Shown here: positions 26,854-35,834 of the stretch, piece by piece
Position numbering within the stretch: position 1 is the first letter of the stretch
Layout: every line of letters starts with the position of its first letter
Assembly (NCBI GenBank): GCA_021780905.1
Contig: JAJXXW010000028.1
Coordinates: 62,001-126,000, forward strand
DNA length: 64,000 nt
DNA from: a bacterium
GTDB lineage: Bacteria > Verrucomicrobiota > Verrucomicrobiia > Limisphaerales > UBA11358
Reading direction: 5' to 3'
The notes under the pieces: generated by a model
What the model saw: only the letters and a program-made list of their open reading frames with translations
Told to the model about the DNA's origin: nothing
Databases searched by the model: none
Translations under genes and position numbers: made by a program

Positions 26854-28611
26854 TCAAGCCATTTGCCTGTAACGCTTTTGTTTCAATTGCGATTGCAGTT
26901 GCGCGAGCGGCAGCGCATTCACAACCTCGGTTTTTTCCAGCCAGCCCTTCCGCGCCACGCCCGCGCCCAGCCGCAAGAATCCCGCGTGTTCGTTGCGGTG
27001 CGCGTCGGGATTGATGACGCATTTCACGCCTTTCGATTGGGCATAAGGCCAGTGCCGCCAGTCCAGATCCAGCCGATACGGATTGCAGTTCAGCTCAATC
27101 CAAGTGCCGGTAGCGGCGCAAGCGTCAATTACCGCGTGGATATTGACTGGATACGGCTCGCGCTCCAGCAACAGCCGGCCGGTCAGGTGGCCTAGAATAT
27201 GCACGAATGGATTTTCCGCCGCGCGAATCAGCCGCTTGGTGTTTTCCGCCTCGCTGCTGCTCGGCACATGCAAACTGGCGACCACTACTTCCAGTTCCGC
27301 CAGCAACTCGTCGTCAAAATCCAGCCGGTCTTTCAAAATATCCACCTCGCTGCCGGTCAATAATCGAAAATCACTGCCGCCCGCCGCGATTTTCTCGTTC
27401 ACCATTCTTATTGCCAACATCTGTTCTCGCAGTCGTTTTGCATCCAGCCCATTCGCCTGATACGAAGCCTTCGAATGGTCTGTGATCGCCCAGTATTCCA
27501 GCCCCAAGTCTTCCATGTAGTCCGCGATTTCTTTCAGCGTGTTGTGGCCGTCGCTCCAGTTTGAGTGATTGTGCAGCGCGCCTTTCAAATCCGTCCACTC
27601 GACCGGCTTCGGCAAAGCGCTTTTCTCCGCCGCTGAAAATTCGCCGTGGTCTTCGCGCAGCTCCGGCGGCACCCACGCCAAGTCCAGCTTGGCGAAAATC
27701 TCCTCCTCGGTTTTGCACGCCACCAGCAATTTCGCGTCGCGCGTTTCCTCCCTCGACTTGAACAGGCCGTATTCATTCAGCCGCAAGCCGCGCTGGATGG
27801 CCCGCTGCCGCATGACGATGTTGTGCTCCTTGCTGCCGGTGAAATACGCCAGCGCAAACGGAAACTCCGCGTCGCTCACCACGCGCAAATCGCACTGGAT
27901 GCCGCCGTCCAGAATCACGCTCGCCTTGGTTTCGCCCTTGGCCAGCACTCTGACGATGCCCGGCTGCGAAACGAAAAATTCAATCACCGCCAATGGCTTT
28001 TTCGACGACGCCAGCAAATCAATGTCGCCAATCACTTCCTTGAACCGCCGCAAGCTGCCCGCCGTGCTGCACCGGATGACCTCGGGATGTTGCCGCAGGT
28101 TTTCCAGCAACGGCTCCGCCGCCAGCCAGGCGTCGCTGAGCAAATGTTTGCTCGCGTAAGTCCGCTTCAGCGCGATGCCTTCCAGAATATTCGCCTGCGT
28201 TTTCTCGCCGAAACCGTCCAATTCCGCCACCTTGCCGGCCTTGCACGCGGCTTCCAGTTTTTCAATCGAATCAATGCCGAGCCTCTTGTTCAGCGCCTGG
28301 ATTTTCTTCGGGCCGAGGCCGGAAATCTCCAGCATTTCCAACAGTCCCGGCGGAAGCGAAGCTTTGAGTTCTTCGTAATATTTCAGCCTTCCGGTTTCGA
28401 CCAGCTCGGTGATTTTTTGTTCCAGCGCCGCGCCGATGCCTTTGATTTCGCCGAGCCGTTTTTCGGCGACGATTTTCGCCAGCGGCTCGGCCAAGCCTTC
28501 GATGGTCCGCGCCCCGTTGGCGTAGGCGCGCGTCTTGAACGGATTTTCGCCCTTCAATTCCAACAGCGTGCCAATCTCGACGAGCATCTCGGCAACCTTG
28601 TCTTTGTCCAT
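26854..28611 (-). CDS. polX: PolX-family DNA polymerase/3'-5' exonuclease
   Basis: 585 residues. N-terminal helix-hairpin-helix and polymerase-X core: LLELKGENPFKTRAYANGAR, GEIKGIGAALEQKI, LEISGLGPKKIQAL, AGSLRRFKEVIGDIDLLAS (two metal-binding Asp in GDIDLL). The C-terminal PHP domain starts at about residue 345 with GALHNHSNWSDGHNT, and continues with YWAITDHSK, LTGSEVDIL, VVASLHVP, HILGHLTGR and INPDAHR. Bacterial PolX fills short gaps in base-excision repair and proofreads with the PHP exonuclease. The ATG at 28611 gives the usual start MDKDKVAEML. Monocistronic, divergent from thiD. Confidence 0.93.
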   Translation of the reverse strand: MDKDKVAEMLVEIGTLLELKGENPFKTRAYANGARTIEGLAEPLAKIVAEKRLGEIKGIGAALEQKITELVETGRLKYYEELKASLPPGLLEMLEISGLGPKKIQALNKRLGIDSIEKLEAACKAGKVAELDGFGEKTQANILEGIALKRTYASKHLLSDAWLAAEPLLENLRQHPEVIRCSTAGSLRRFKEVIGDIDLLASSKKPLAVIEFFVSQPGIVRVLAKGETKASVILDGGIQCDLRVVSDAEFPFALAYFTGSKEHNIVMRQRAIQRGLRLNEYGLFKSREETRDAKLLVACKTEEEIFAKLDLAWVPPELREDHGEFSAAEKSALPKPVEWTDLKGALHNHSNWSDGHNTLKEIADYMEDLGLEYWAITDHSKASYQANGLDAKRLREQMLAIRMVNEKIAAGGSDFRLLTGSEVDILKDRLDFDDELLAELEVVVASLHVPSSSEAENTKRLIRAAENPFVHILGHLTGRLLLEREPYPVNIHAVIDACAATGTWIELNCNPYRLDLDWRHWPYAQSKGVKCVINPDAHRNEHAGFLRLGAGVARKGWLEKTEVVNALPLAQLQSQLKQKRYRQMA

Positions 28612-28706
28612 GCCGCCCACTGTAACCGCAGATTTCACGGATTAAAAGTCTGCGTTCTTCAGCGAAAGCTGCGGACAACTCCGTGCCTTTGCGTTAATTT
28701 TTGAAA

Positions 28707-29510
28707 ATGTCTGCGAGAAAAACTTTGCCGGTGGCTTTGACCATCGCCGGCTCCGACAGCGGCGGCGGCGCCGGCGTGCAGGCCGACCTGAAAACCTTCG
28801 CCGCCCTCGGCGTCCACGGCACCAGTGCCATCGCCTGCCTCACCGCGCAAAATCCCAAACGCGTTTTGGCGGTGGAATCGTGCTCGCCCCAAATGCTGCG
28901 CCAGCAAATTGAAGCCGTGTTCGAGGAATTTAATCCGGCGGCGGTGAAAACCGGAATGCTGTATTCCGCGCCAAACATCCGCGTCGTCGCGGAGTTTTTT
29001 GGCAGCTCAAAACTCAAAACAAAAAGCTTAAAACTGGTCGTTGACCCCATGATGGTTTCCACCAGCGGCGCGCGACTGCTACAGCCGGCGGCGGAAAAAA
29101 TTCTGCGCGAACAACTGCTGCCGCTCGCCGCGCTCGTCACGCCCAATTTGGACGAGGCGGAAATTTTAACCGGCCGGAAACCGGCCTCCATCGAGGAAAT
29201 GCGGGCGGCGGCGCGGGAAATCCATTCGCGCTTCGGCTGCGCCGCGCTCGTCAAAGGCGGCCATTTGCGCGGCGTTTCGGAGGCCGTGGACATTTTCTTC
29301 GATGGAAAGACGGAACTGCTTCTGTCCGCGCCGTTCGTGAAAGGGGTTCGCACGCACGGCACCGGCTGCACTTATTCGGCGGCCATTTGCGCGGCACTGG
29401 CGCTCGAACACGATCTGCCACGCGCGGTGGAAATCGGGAAAGATTTCATCACGGCGGCGATTGCCGGCAGCCACCGCATTGGAAACCATTTCGTGCTCGG
29501 ATGCTTTTAA
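28707..29510 (+). CDS. thiD: Hydroxymethylpyrimidine/phosphomethylpyrimidine kinase ThiD
   Basis: 267 residues of the ribokinase fold. It phosphorylates HMP and HMP-P in thiamine synthesis, downstream of the ThiC product. Visible: TIAGSDSGGGAGVQADLKT, VKTGML, VVDPMMVSTSGARLL, TPNLDEAEILTG and the ATP-site GTGCTYSAAICAALA. A lysine-rich segment at about residues 100-110 (SSKLKTKSLKL) is encoded by a heptamer DNA repeat and looks like an in-frame insertion into a surface loop. The stop (TAA, 29508-29510) shares bases with the stop of the convergent subtilase-like gene. thiC is 30 kb away and has its own riboswitch; none is seen here. Confidence 0.93.
   Translation: MSARKTLPVALTIAGSDSGGGAGVQADLKTFAALGVHGTSAIACLTAQNPKRVLAVESCSPQMLRQQIEAVFEEFNPAAVKTGMLYSAPNIRVVAEFFGSSKLKTKSLKLVVDPMMVSTSGARLLQPAAEKILREQLLPLAALVTPNLDEAEILTGRKPASIEEMRAAAREIHSRFGCAALVKGGHLRGVSEAVDIFFDGKTELLLSAPFVKGVRTHGTGCTYSAAICAALALEHDLPRAVEIGKDFITAAIAGSHRIGNHFVLGCF
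29005..29036 (+). repeat. Heptanucleotide repeat inside thiD
   Basis: Units GCTCAAA, ACTCAAA, ACAAAAA, GCTTAAA. It encodes SSKLKTKSLK in a likely surface loop of ThiD. Confidence 0.6.
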
Positions 29511-31123
29511 GGCCGCCAGAGCCGGAAAAATTGCGCCGCGTTCGGCGCGTTCAACCGGACGGCGTTTTGATGGTTCGTCACAATCGGCGCCGGGTTGTTC
29601 GTGCTCCAAGTCACCGGCGGAACAAGATTGGTCGTCGCTTGAAGAACGAATCCGTCCGGATAAACCGGCCACGAAAGCGAAACATTCCCGTCGGCTCCGG
29701 CCACCGTCAGCCGTTCCGAGAAAAATTCCCATGCCAGCGCGTAGGTTTCCGAATCGCTGACCGTGCTGTTTGCGCCGGCCTTCCAGACCTGCAAATCATA
29801 ACGGCCCTGCGGCAGCGCGGGCAGAAAAATGTGCTGGATGTTGTCCACCAGGCTGGTGCTGCACGCGACCAAATTGCTGTCGGCGCAGTTGTAGAGAAAC
29901 AGAGCCAGATTGTTGATATTGGTTTGACCTTGCTGGCGGTTCCAGACCAGCGTCGCAGTGAGAGTGAAATTCGCATTGCCGTCCCCGTTGGTCGCATTGA
30001 AATCGTAATCGTTCACCGCGTCGTAAGCCGGATGCCCCAGACTGCTCAAGGCGTTGAAATCCCAGCCGCTCAACCCAGCGACCGCGTTGGTCGTGGCCGC
30101 CGGCGGGTGCGCGCCGCCCGTCGGGATCCACTGGTGATCAATGTAAACTTGACGGCCTCCGGCGAGTTGTTCGTAGGAGTTGAACACGTTCAACACGCCC
30201 GCGCCATAGCGGGTGTCAAGCGGGGACGGCGGGGTGTTCGTCCAATCGGCCGGCTTGACCGCGCCGTTGAGCAGCAGCGCCTTCACCGTGCGGATGTCAG
30301 CAGCGGCGTTGGTGTCGTTGCCGCCGTCGCCGCGCAAAGCGGCCTGCATCAGCAATGCCGCCGCGCCAGCAACTTGCGGCGTGGAGTCACTGGTTACGCT
30401 GGCGGGCGCGGTGATGTCCGGCTTGCAGCGGCCGTTGTCCAAGGTCGGACCGACACTGGAACTGCCGCCGAAAGCCGCCACGCCAATGCTGTTGTAAGCC
30501 GTGCCGGGCGGGCTGACGGAACCGCCGTTGTTAACCGCCGAGATGAACAGCGTGCCATAGTTCGCGGCGTAATTGTCGTAAAGCAAGTCAACGGCCTGCT
30601 GGTCGCTGACCGCCAGATCGTTGGTCGGCGTCGGAATGTTCGTGGACACGTTGCCGAAGGTGAAACTCTGGTTCACCACGCTGTCGGCCAGCGCGACCAG
30701 ATTACTGACGAGGTAATAATTGATGAAATAATCGGCGTCAAAATTATCAACGTGCGCCACGTTGGTGGCGACGCCGCTGCCGGTGCGGCCGTAAAAAATT
30801 GCCGCGACGCCGTCGGCGTGGCCGGATTCGTTGCCGACGGCATTGGTGAAACCGGTGGCCGTTCCCAACGCCGAGGCGTAGGTGAACAGGTTCGACGGTT
30901 GATTGACTGCCGCCGGATTGACTTCAAACGCGCTGGGATCGTTGGTGTTGCTGTCCGTGTTCGCCTCCGGTTGCGCGGCCCCAATGCCGGAGCCGTCCAC
31001 ATTCGTCGTCATGGCCCGCAACAACGTCACGCCAATCTGGTCGAGGTTTTGCGCCTGGGCCAGCCAGCCGCTCGCCCACAATGCCGCCAGAAAAACAATT
31101 TGGCAAAACGGACGGTTCATCAT
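29507..31123 (-). CDS. Secreted subtilase-like (S8) protein with C-terminal beta domain
   Basis: 538 residues starting MMNRPFCQIVFLAALWASG, a signal peptide to about AQAQ. Subtilase landmarks are degenerate: SGHADGVAAIFYG for the His block, LFISAVNNGG for the Asn block, and TSDSTPQVAGAAALL for the Ser block (usual GTSxATPxVAG, with Gly lost before TS). The catalytic Asp block is not clear; VDGSGIG near the N-terminus is a candidate but lacks DTG. The C-terminus (DGNVSLSWPVYPDGFVLQAT ... AQFFRLWRP) is a beta module common on exported verrucomicrobial proteins. It may be an active unusual protease or an inactive scaffold. Confidence 0.75.
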   Translation of the reverse strand: MMNRPFCQIVFLAALWASGWLAQAQNLDQIGVTLLRAMTTNVDGSGIGAAQPEANTDSNTNDPSAFEVNPAAVNQPSNLFTYASALGTATGFTNAVGNESGHADGVAAIFYGRTGSGVATNVAHVDNFDADYFINYYLVSNLVALADSVVNQSFTFGNVSTNIPTPTNDLAVSDQQAVDLLYDNYAANYGTLFISAVNNGGSVSPPGTAYNSIGVAAFGGSSSVGPTLDNGRCKPDITAPASVTSDSTPQVAGAAALLMQAALRGDGGNDTNAAADIRTVKALLLNGAVKPADWTNTPPSPLDTRYGAGVLNVFNSYEQLAGGRQVYIDHQWIPTGGAHPPAATTNAVAGLSGWDFNALSSLGHPAYDAVNDYDFNATNGDGNANFTLTATLVWNRQQGQTNINNLALFLYNCADSNLVACSTSLVDNIQHIFLPALPQGRYDLQVWKAGANSTVSDSETYALAWEFFSERLTVAGADGNVSLSWPVYPDGFVLQATTNLVPPVTWSTNNPAPIVTNHQNAVRLNAPNAAQFFRLWRP

Positions 31124-31230
31124 CAGCGTTCTTAACGGGTTTGCCGAAAAATAATCCAGCCGGCGACAAAATGCCACCCGAATTACGCAATGGCATTTCC
31201 CTTTTGACCGGGCTGGACTAGAATGCCGGC

Positions 31231-31974
31231 GTGTCCGAAACGCTCGTCGTCAACGAAATCTATCTAAGCCTGCAGGGCGAAAGCACCTTCGCCGGGCTGC
31301 CGTGCATTTTCATCCGCCTCACCGGCTGCGATCTGCGTTGCTCGTATTGCGACACCGCCTATGCCTTCACCGAAGGAAAAAAACAGACGCTGGCGGACGT
31401 GTTGAAAAAAGTCCGCGCACTGGCCGCGCCGTTTGAGAATTTCAAATCTCAAATTTCAAATCTCAAATTGCCGCTCGTCGAGCTGACCGGCGGCGAGCCG
31501 TTGCTCCAAAAAAATTCCCGGCCGCTGATGCAGACGCTCGGCGACGACGGCTTCACCGTGCTGATTGAGACGAGCGGCGCGCACGATATTTCCCAGATTG
31601 ACCCGCGCGTCCACCGCATCATGGATTTGAAATGTCCGTCCAGCGGCGAGGCGGCGCGGAACCGTTTTGAAAATATCGCGCATTTGCGGGCCACCGACGA
31701 AATCAAGTTCGTCATCGGCACGCGGGAAGATTACGAATGGGCGAAGACGCAGATCACCGCCCACCGGCTCGCAGCGATTTGCCCGCTGCTGTTTTCCTGG
31801 GTGCATCCGCTCGCGCCGGCGCAGCAGACCCTGGTGCTGAAGCAAGTGCCCGCCGGCCTCACGCCAATTTCGCGAAAGGAACTCGCGGAAAAAATCATCG
31901 CCGACGCGCTGCCGGTGCGGTTCCAAATCCAGCAGCACAAAATCATCTGGCCGCCGGCGCAGCGCGGCGTCTGA
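31231..31974 (+). CDS. queE: 7-carboxy-7-deazaguanine synthase QueE
   Basis: 247 residues of a radical-SAM enzyme that converts 6-carboxytetrahydropterin to 7-carboxy-7-deazaguanine for queuosine. The cluster motif is CDLRCSYC (Cys33, Cys37, Cys40); EIYLSLQGEST, AYAFTEGK and VELTGGEPLLQ are also typical. GTG start at 31231. A stretch NFKSQISNLKLP before VELTGG is encoded by a heptamer DNA repeat and appears to be an insertion between core strands. The ABC ATPase gene starts 2 bases after the stop, so the genes are probably co-transcribed. Other queuosine genes are not in the window. Confidence 0.93.
   Translation: MSETLVVNEIYLSLQGESTFAGLPCIFIRLTGCDLRCSYCDTAYAFTEGKKQTLADVLKKVRALAAPFENFKSQISNLKLPLVELTGGEPLLQKNSRPLMQTLGDDGFTVLIETSGAHDISQIDPRVHRIMDLKCPSSGEAARNRFENIAHLRATDEIKFVIGTREDYEWAKTQITAHRLAAICPLLFSWVHPLAPAQQTLVLKQVPAGLTPISRKELAEKIIADALPVRFQIQQHKIIWPPAQRGV
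31438..31469 (+). repeat. Heptanucleotide repeat inside queE
   Basis: Units AATTTCA, AATCTCA, AATTTCA, AATCTCA, read in frame as NFKSQISNLK. Nearly the complement of the tract at 45139-45168. Confidence 0.7.
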
Positions 31975-31976
31975 CC

Positions 31977-32897
31977 ATGCAAACCTTCGCCATTGACGTC
32001 CGCGGCGTGACGAAAAAATTCGGCGCACGCACGGTCGTCAACAACATCGCCATGCAGGTGCGGCCCGGCGAGATTTACGGCTTTCTCGGCCCCAACGGCA
32101 GCGGCAAGACTACCTTTCTGCGGATGCTCTGCGGCCTGCTCCGGCCCGACGGCGGCGAAGGCACCTGTCTCGGACTCGATTTTCGCACCCAGTCCGCCGA
32201 AATTAAAAAGCGCGTCGGCTACATGACGCAGCGGTTCAGTTTTTACGAGGATTTGACCATCGAGGAAAATCTGGACTTCATCGCGCGGCTTTATGGAATG
32301 CCGGATCGCCGCGCCGCCGTGCAAAAAAGTCTGGCACGCCTCGGCATGATCGGGCGGCGGCGGCAGCTCGCGGGCACGTTGTCCGGCGGTTGGAAAAAGC
32401 GGCTCGCGCTCGCGGCGTGTTTGATTCACGGGCCGCAACTGTTGCTGCTCGACGAGCCGACGGCGGGCGTGGACCCGAAAGCGCGGCGCGATTTTTGGGA
32501 GGAGATTCACAAGCTCTCGGCGGCAGGGCTGACGTTTTTGATCACCACGCATTACATGGACGAAGCGGCGCGCTGTCATCGGCTCGGCTACATTGCCTAT
32601 GGCAATCTGCTTTCACACGGCAGGGTGGACGAAGTGGTGCAAGCCGCCAAACTGACGACATGGGAGGTGACCGGTGAACATCTTTGGGTGCTGGCGGACA
32701 AAATCCGCGGCCGGCCGGGCGTGGAACAAGTTGTGGCGTTCGGCCTGACGCTGCACGTCAGCGGACGCGACGCGGAAAAATTGCACGCGAGCATCACGCC
32801 ATTGCAAACCGACGATCATCAGTGGTCCAAAATTGAACCGGGATTGGAAGACGTGTTCATCAGCCTGATGGAAACCGCGAAGGACAATTTCTCTTGA
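31977..32897 (+). CDS. ABC-2 type exporter, ATP-binding subunit
   Basis: 306 residues. Walker A GPNGSGKTT (38-46), Q-loop YMTQRFSFYEDLT, signature TLSGGWKKRL (W replaces the usual Q), Walker B LLLLDEPTAGVDP and switch His in ITTHYMDEA. A C-terminal extension of about 90 residues (DVFISLME tail) resembles DrrA/YbhF-type drug exporters. It powers the permease encoded 120 bases downstream. No HlyD-type adaptor is present in this window. It starts 2 bases after queE, so it likely shares that promoter. The substrate is unknown; drug or lipid export is typical for the family. Confidence 0.92.
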   Translation: MQTFAIDVRGVTKKFGARTVVNNIAMQVRPGEIYGFLGPNGSGKTTFLRMLCGLLRPDGGEGTCLGLDFRTQSAEIKKRVGYMTQRFSFYEDLTIEENLDFIARLYGMPDRRAAVQKSLARLGMIGRRRQLAGTLSGGWKKRLALAACLIHGPQLLLLDEPTAGVDPKARRDFWEEIHKLSAAGLTFLITTHYMDEAARCHRLGYIAYGNLLSHGRVDEVVQAAKLTTWEVTGEHLWVLADKIRGRPGVEQVVAFGLTLHVSGRDAEKLHASITPLQTDDHQWSKIEPGLEDVFISLMETAKDNFS

Positions 32898-32908
32898 GGC
32901 AATGGAAA

Positions 32909-33004
32909 ACATTCAACATCCGACCTTCAAAATCGGACCCCCAACTCTGCGCCGGTCAAATATTTATTGCATCGTGAGCGTTGAATGTTGGATGTTGAAC
33001 GTTT
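32909..33004. repeat. Pair of inverted heptamer tracts between ABC ATPase and permease genes
   Basis: 32909-32943 has units ACATTCA, ACATCCG, ACCTTCA, AAATCGG; 32977-33004 has AGCGTTG, AATGTTG, GATGTTG, AACGTTT, which is close to the reverse complement of the first tract. The two could fold into one hairpin between the cistrons. Confidence 0.65.
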
Positions 33005-33020
33005 GCGAAAGGAGTTTTTC

Positions 33021-34151
33021 ATGAGCTTCTGCTTCCCGCGGTTCTGGGCCATCGTCGTCAAGGAGTTCATCCAGATGCGGCGCGACCGGCTGACCTTCGG
33101 CATGATGGTCGGCATTCCGATGATCCAGCTCATCTTGTTCGGCTACGCCATCAACTCGAATCCCAAGCACCTGCCCACGGCGGTTTATGCGGCGGACAAC
33201 AGTCCGTTCTCGCGCACCCTTGTCTGGGGCTTGCGCAACAGCAGTTATTTCGACCTCACGCGCGAGGCGCACAGCGCGGCGGAAATCCAGAAAATGCTGG
33301 CCGAAGGCGAAGTGCAGTTTGCCGTGACCGTGCCGGTGGATTTCTCGCGGAAATTGTCGCGTGGCGAAAAACCGGAGGTGCTGCTGGAGGCCGACGCCAC
33401 CGATCCCTCTGCCGTCGGGTTTGCGATGGCGGCGGTAAACCAGCTCGCCACTACCGTCATCAATCGCGACCTGACCGGACCGCTGGCGAAATTGCAGGCG
33501 TCCGCGCCGCCGTTCAACATCGTCGCGCACCAGCATTACAACCCCGAAAGCATCAGCCAATACAACATCGTTCCCGGCCTGATGGGCGTGATGCTGACGA
33601 TGACGATGATCATCATCACCGGCCTGGCCATCACGCGCGAACGCGAGCGCGGCACGATGGAAAATCTGCTCTCGACGCCGGCGCATCCGGGCGAGGTCAT
33701 CGTCGGCAAAATCATTCCCTACATCATGGTCGGCTACGTGCAGGTGGCGCTGATTCTGCTGGCGTCGAGGTTTCTGTTCAACGTGCCGTTCATCGGCAGC
33801 GTGCCGCTGCTGGTCGGGCTGACGTTTTTGTTCATCGTGGCGAACCTCGCCGTGGGCATCACGTTTTCGACCATCGCCAAAAACCAGTTGCAGGCGGTGC
33901 AGATGGCTTTTTTCTTTTTCCTGCCCTCGCTGCTGCTGTCGGGTTATATGTTTCCATTCCGCGGGATGCCCGGTTGGGCGCAAGCCATCGGCGAATGCCT
34001 GCCGCTCACGCATTTCTTGCGCGTCGTGCGCGGCATTTTACTTAAGGGCAATGGCCTGACCGAATGCGTGCCGGACCTGTGGCCCATCGCGCTGTTCGTC
34101 GCGGTGATGCTGGTCATCGGCATCAAACGCTACCGGCAGACCCTGGATTAA
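33021..34151 (+). CDS. ABC-2 type exporter, permease subunit
   Basis: 376 residues. One N-terminal helix (MVGIPMIQLILFGYAINSN), a large periplasmic domain of about 150 residues, then five helices (GLMGVMLTMTMIIITGLAI; VGYVQVALILLASRFLF; LFIVANLAVGITFSTIAK; MAFFFFLPSLLLSGYMFPF; WPIALFVAVMLVIGI), the layout of YbhR/DrrB-type ABC-2 permeases. Conserved ERERGTMENLLSTPAHPGEVIVGK lies in the coupling region (positions 33640-33710). An AAAGGAG ribosome-binding site 6 bases before ATG 33021 fixes the start. It works with the ATPase upstream. Confidence 0.92.
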   Translation: MSFCFPRFWAIVVKEFIQMRRDRLTFGMMVGIPMIQLILFGYAINSNPKHLPTAVYAADNSPFSRTLVWGLRNSSYFDLTREAHSAAEIQKMLAEGEVQFAVTVPVDFSRKLSRGEKPEVLLEADATDPSAVGFAMAAVNQLATTVINRDLTGPLAKLQASAPPFNIVAHQHYNPESISQYNIVPGLMGVMLTMTMIIITGLAITRERERGTMENLLSTPAHPGEVIVGKIIPYIMVGYVQVALILLASRFLFNVPFIGSVPLLVGLTFLFIVANLAVGITFSTIAKNQLQAVQMAFFFFLPSLLLSGYMFPFRGMPGWAQAIGECLPLTHFLRVVRGILLKGNGLTECVPDLWPIALFVAVMLVIGIKRYRQTLD

Positions 34152-34312
34152 AGCCCGTGTTGGCTGCCGATTCACCCGGGGCAGCATAACGGGGCTGCGG
34201 CCTGCAGCCCAGGGTTGGCGGGCAGGCTCGCCGAGCCGAGCGCGCCGCCATGTCCGTGAGCGTCTGCCCCAACTCTGATTCCACCGAAGACAGCGGGGAA
34301 CCTCAAGGCCTT

Positions 34313-35815
34313 TTAAGCCGCAGTCGCCTTGGCGCTGGCAAGGTCATTGCGTCGTTGTTTAAGGCTCTTGAAAAACTCGAAGCCTTCACGCGTCCGACGC
34401 ACGAGCACGTCCTTGTCTTGCAGCATGGATTTCAAAATTCGCCACGACGGAGAACGCGGAATGAGCAACGAGCGTTTCTTGCCGAGGAAATGGAAGCTTC
34501 GCTTGTCGAAATAGTATCTGTGATAAAATTCCTCCAGAGATTCAAAAATTTCCTCTTTTGATGCCGTCGGATATTCCAAAGTGCTTTGCTGAAAGCCGTC
34601 ACCTTCAACCAAATCGGTCTTGTCTTTCTTGACGAACCAGCCGTTGAGCTTGGCCTGTTCGTAAAGTTCCGTGCCCGGATATGGCGCGGCGAGCGAAACC
34701 TGCAGGCTGAAAACGTCCAACTCCTTCGCGAAATTGATCGTTTGCTCAATCGTTTTCTTCGTCTCGACTGGCAAACCGAGGATGAACGTCCCGTGAATCA
34801 CCACGCCGGCCTGATGACAATCCTTTGTGAACTTCCGCATTTCGTCCGTGGTCACGCCCTTTTTGATGCGCGTGAGCGTCTCGTCGTTGCCGCTTTCGTA
34901 GCCGACGAGGAACAGGCGCAGGCCGTTGTCCTTGAAACTTTTGATCGTATCATAATCAAGATTCGCACGGCTGTTGCAACTCCAGTCCACACCGAGCGGA
35001 CCGAGCTTCTTCGCGATTTCGCGCGCGCGCGGGAGGTTTGCGGTGAACGTGTCATCATCGAAGAAGAATTCGCGCACCTGCGGAAAAATCTTCTTCATGT
35101 AGGCCATCTCGTCCGCGACGTTCTGCGGCGAGCGCACGCGATACTTGTGCCCGCCAATCGTCTGCGGCCAGAGACAAAAGCTGCACTGCGCCGGGCAGCC
35201 GCGGCCGGTATACATCGAGACGTAAGGATGCTGGAGGTAGCCGATGAAATATTTTTCAATCTCCAAGTCGCGCTTGTAGACATCGGCAACCCACGGGAGC
35301 TGGTCCATGTCGGCGATCATTTCGCGCTCGGGATTGTGGATGATCTTGCCGTCCTTATTTTTGTAGGACAAACCGGCAATGGTCGAAAGGTCGCGGTCTT
35401 CGGCGACTTCCTTGCAGGTGTAATCAAATTCCTTGCGGCCGACCCAGTCAATCGCCCACGACGCCTTGAGCGTCTCGGTCGGCAACACCATCGTGTGCGC
35501 GCCGACAAAACCGATTTTGGTGTCCGGCCGTTGCTGTTTGATAGCTTCGGCCACTTTGCAATCGTTCTTCAACGACGGCGTGGAGGTGTTGATGATGACG
35601 TGATCGTAGTCCTTGGCGATGGCGAGGCATTTGGCGACGTCGATGTTGTGCGGCGGGCAGTCGAGCAGGCGCGAGTTGGGCGTGAGCGCGGCCGGTTGCG
35701 CGAGCCAGGTCGGATACCAATAGCTGGTGACTTCGCGCCGCGCCTGATACCGCGCGCCGGCGCCGCCGTCAAAGCCGTCAAAACTCGGTGGTGAAAGATA
35801 AAGGGTTCTGCTCAT
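34313..35815 (-). CDS. hpnJ: Hopanoid-associated B12-binding radical SAM protein HpnJ
   Basis: 500 residues. An N-terminal cobalamin-binding-like domain (SRLLDCPPHNIDVAKCLAI; KIGFVGAHTMVLP) is followed by a radical-SAM core with the cluster motif GRGCPAQCSFC (Cys207, Cys211, Cys214), FFFDDDTFT and FILGLPVET. HpnJ acts late in hopanoid synthesis, in forming the cyclitol-ether head group of bacteriohopanetetrol. It lies 19 bases downstream of hpnH on the same strand, so they are one operon. The squalene-hopene cyclase, HpnG, HpnI and HpnK are not in the window; without HpnI/HpnK its exact product is uncertain. Confidence 0.9.
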   Translation of the reverse strand: MSRTLYLSPPSFDGFDGGAGARYQARREVTSYWYPTWLAQPAALTPNSRLLDCPPHNIDVAKCLAIAKDYDHVIINTSTPSLKNDCKVAEAIKQQRPDTKIGFVGAHTMVLPTETLKASWAIDWVGRKEFDYTCKEVAEDRDLSTIAGLSYKNKDGKIIHNPEREMIADMDQLPWVADVYKRDLEIEKYFIGYLQHPYVSMYTGRGCPAQCSFCLWPQTIGGHKYRVRSPQNVADEMAYMKKIFPQVREFFFDDDTFTANLPRAREIAKKLGPLGVDWSCNSRANLDYDTIKSFKDNGLRLFLVGYESGNDETLTRIKKGVTTDEMRKFTKDCHQAGVVIHGTFILGLPVETKKTIEQTINFAKELDVFSLQVSLAAPYPGTELYEQAKLNGWFVKKDKTDLVEGDGFQQSTLEYPTASKEEIFESLEEFYHRYYFDKRSFHFLGKKRSLLIPRSPSWRILKSMLQDKDVLVRRTREGFEFFKSLKQRRNDLASAKATAA

Positions 35816-35834
35816 GAAAAACTGGTTTTAATGC

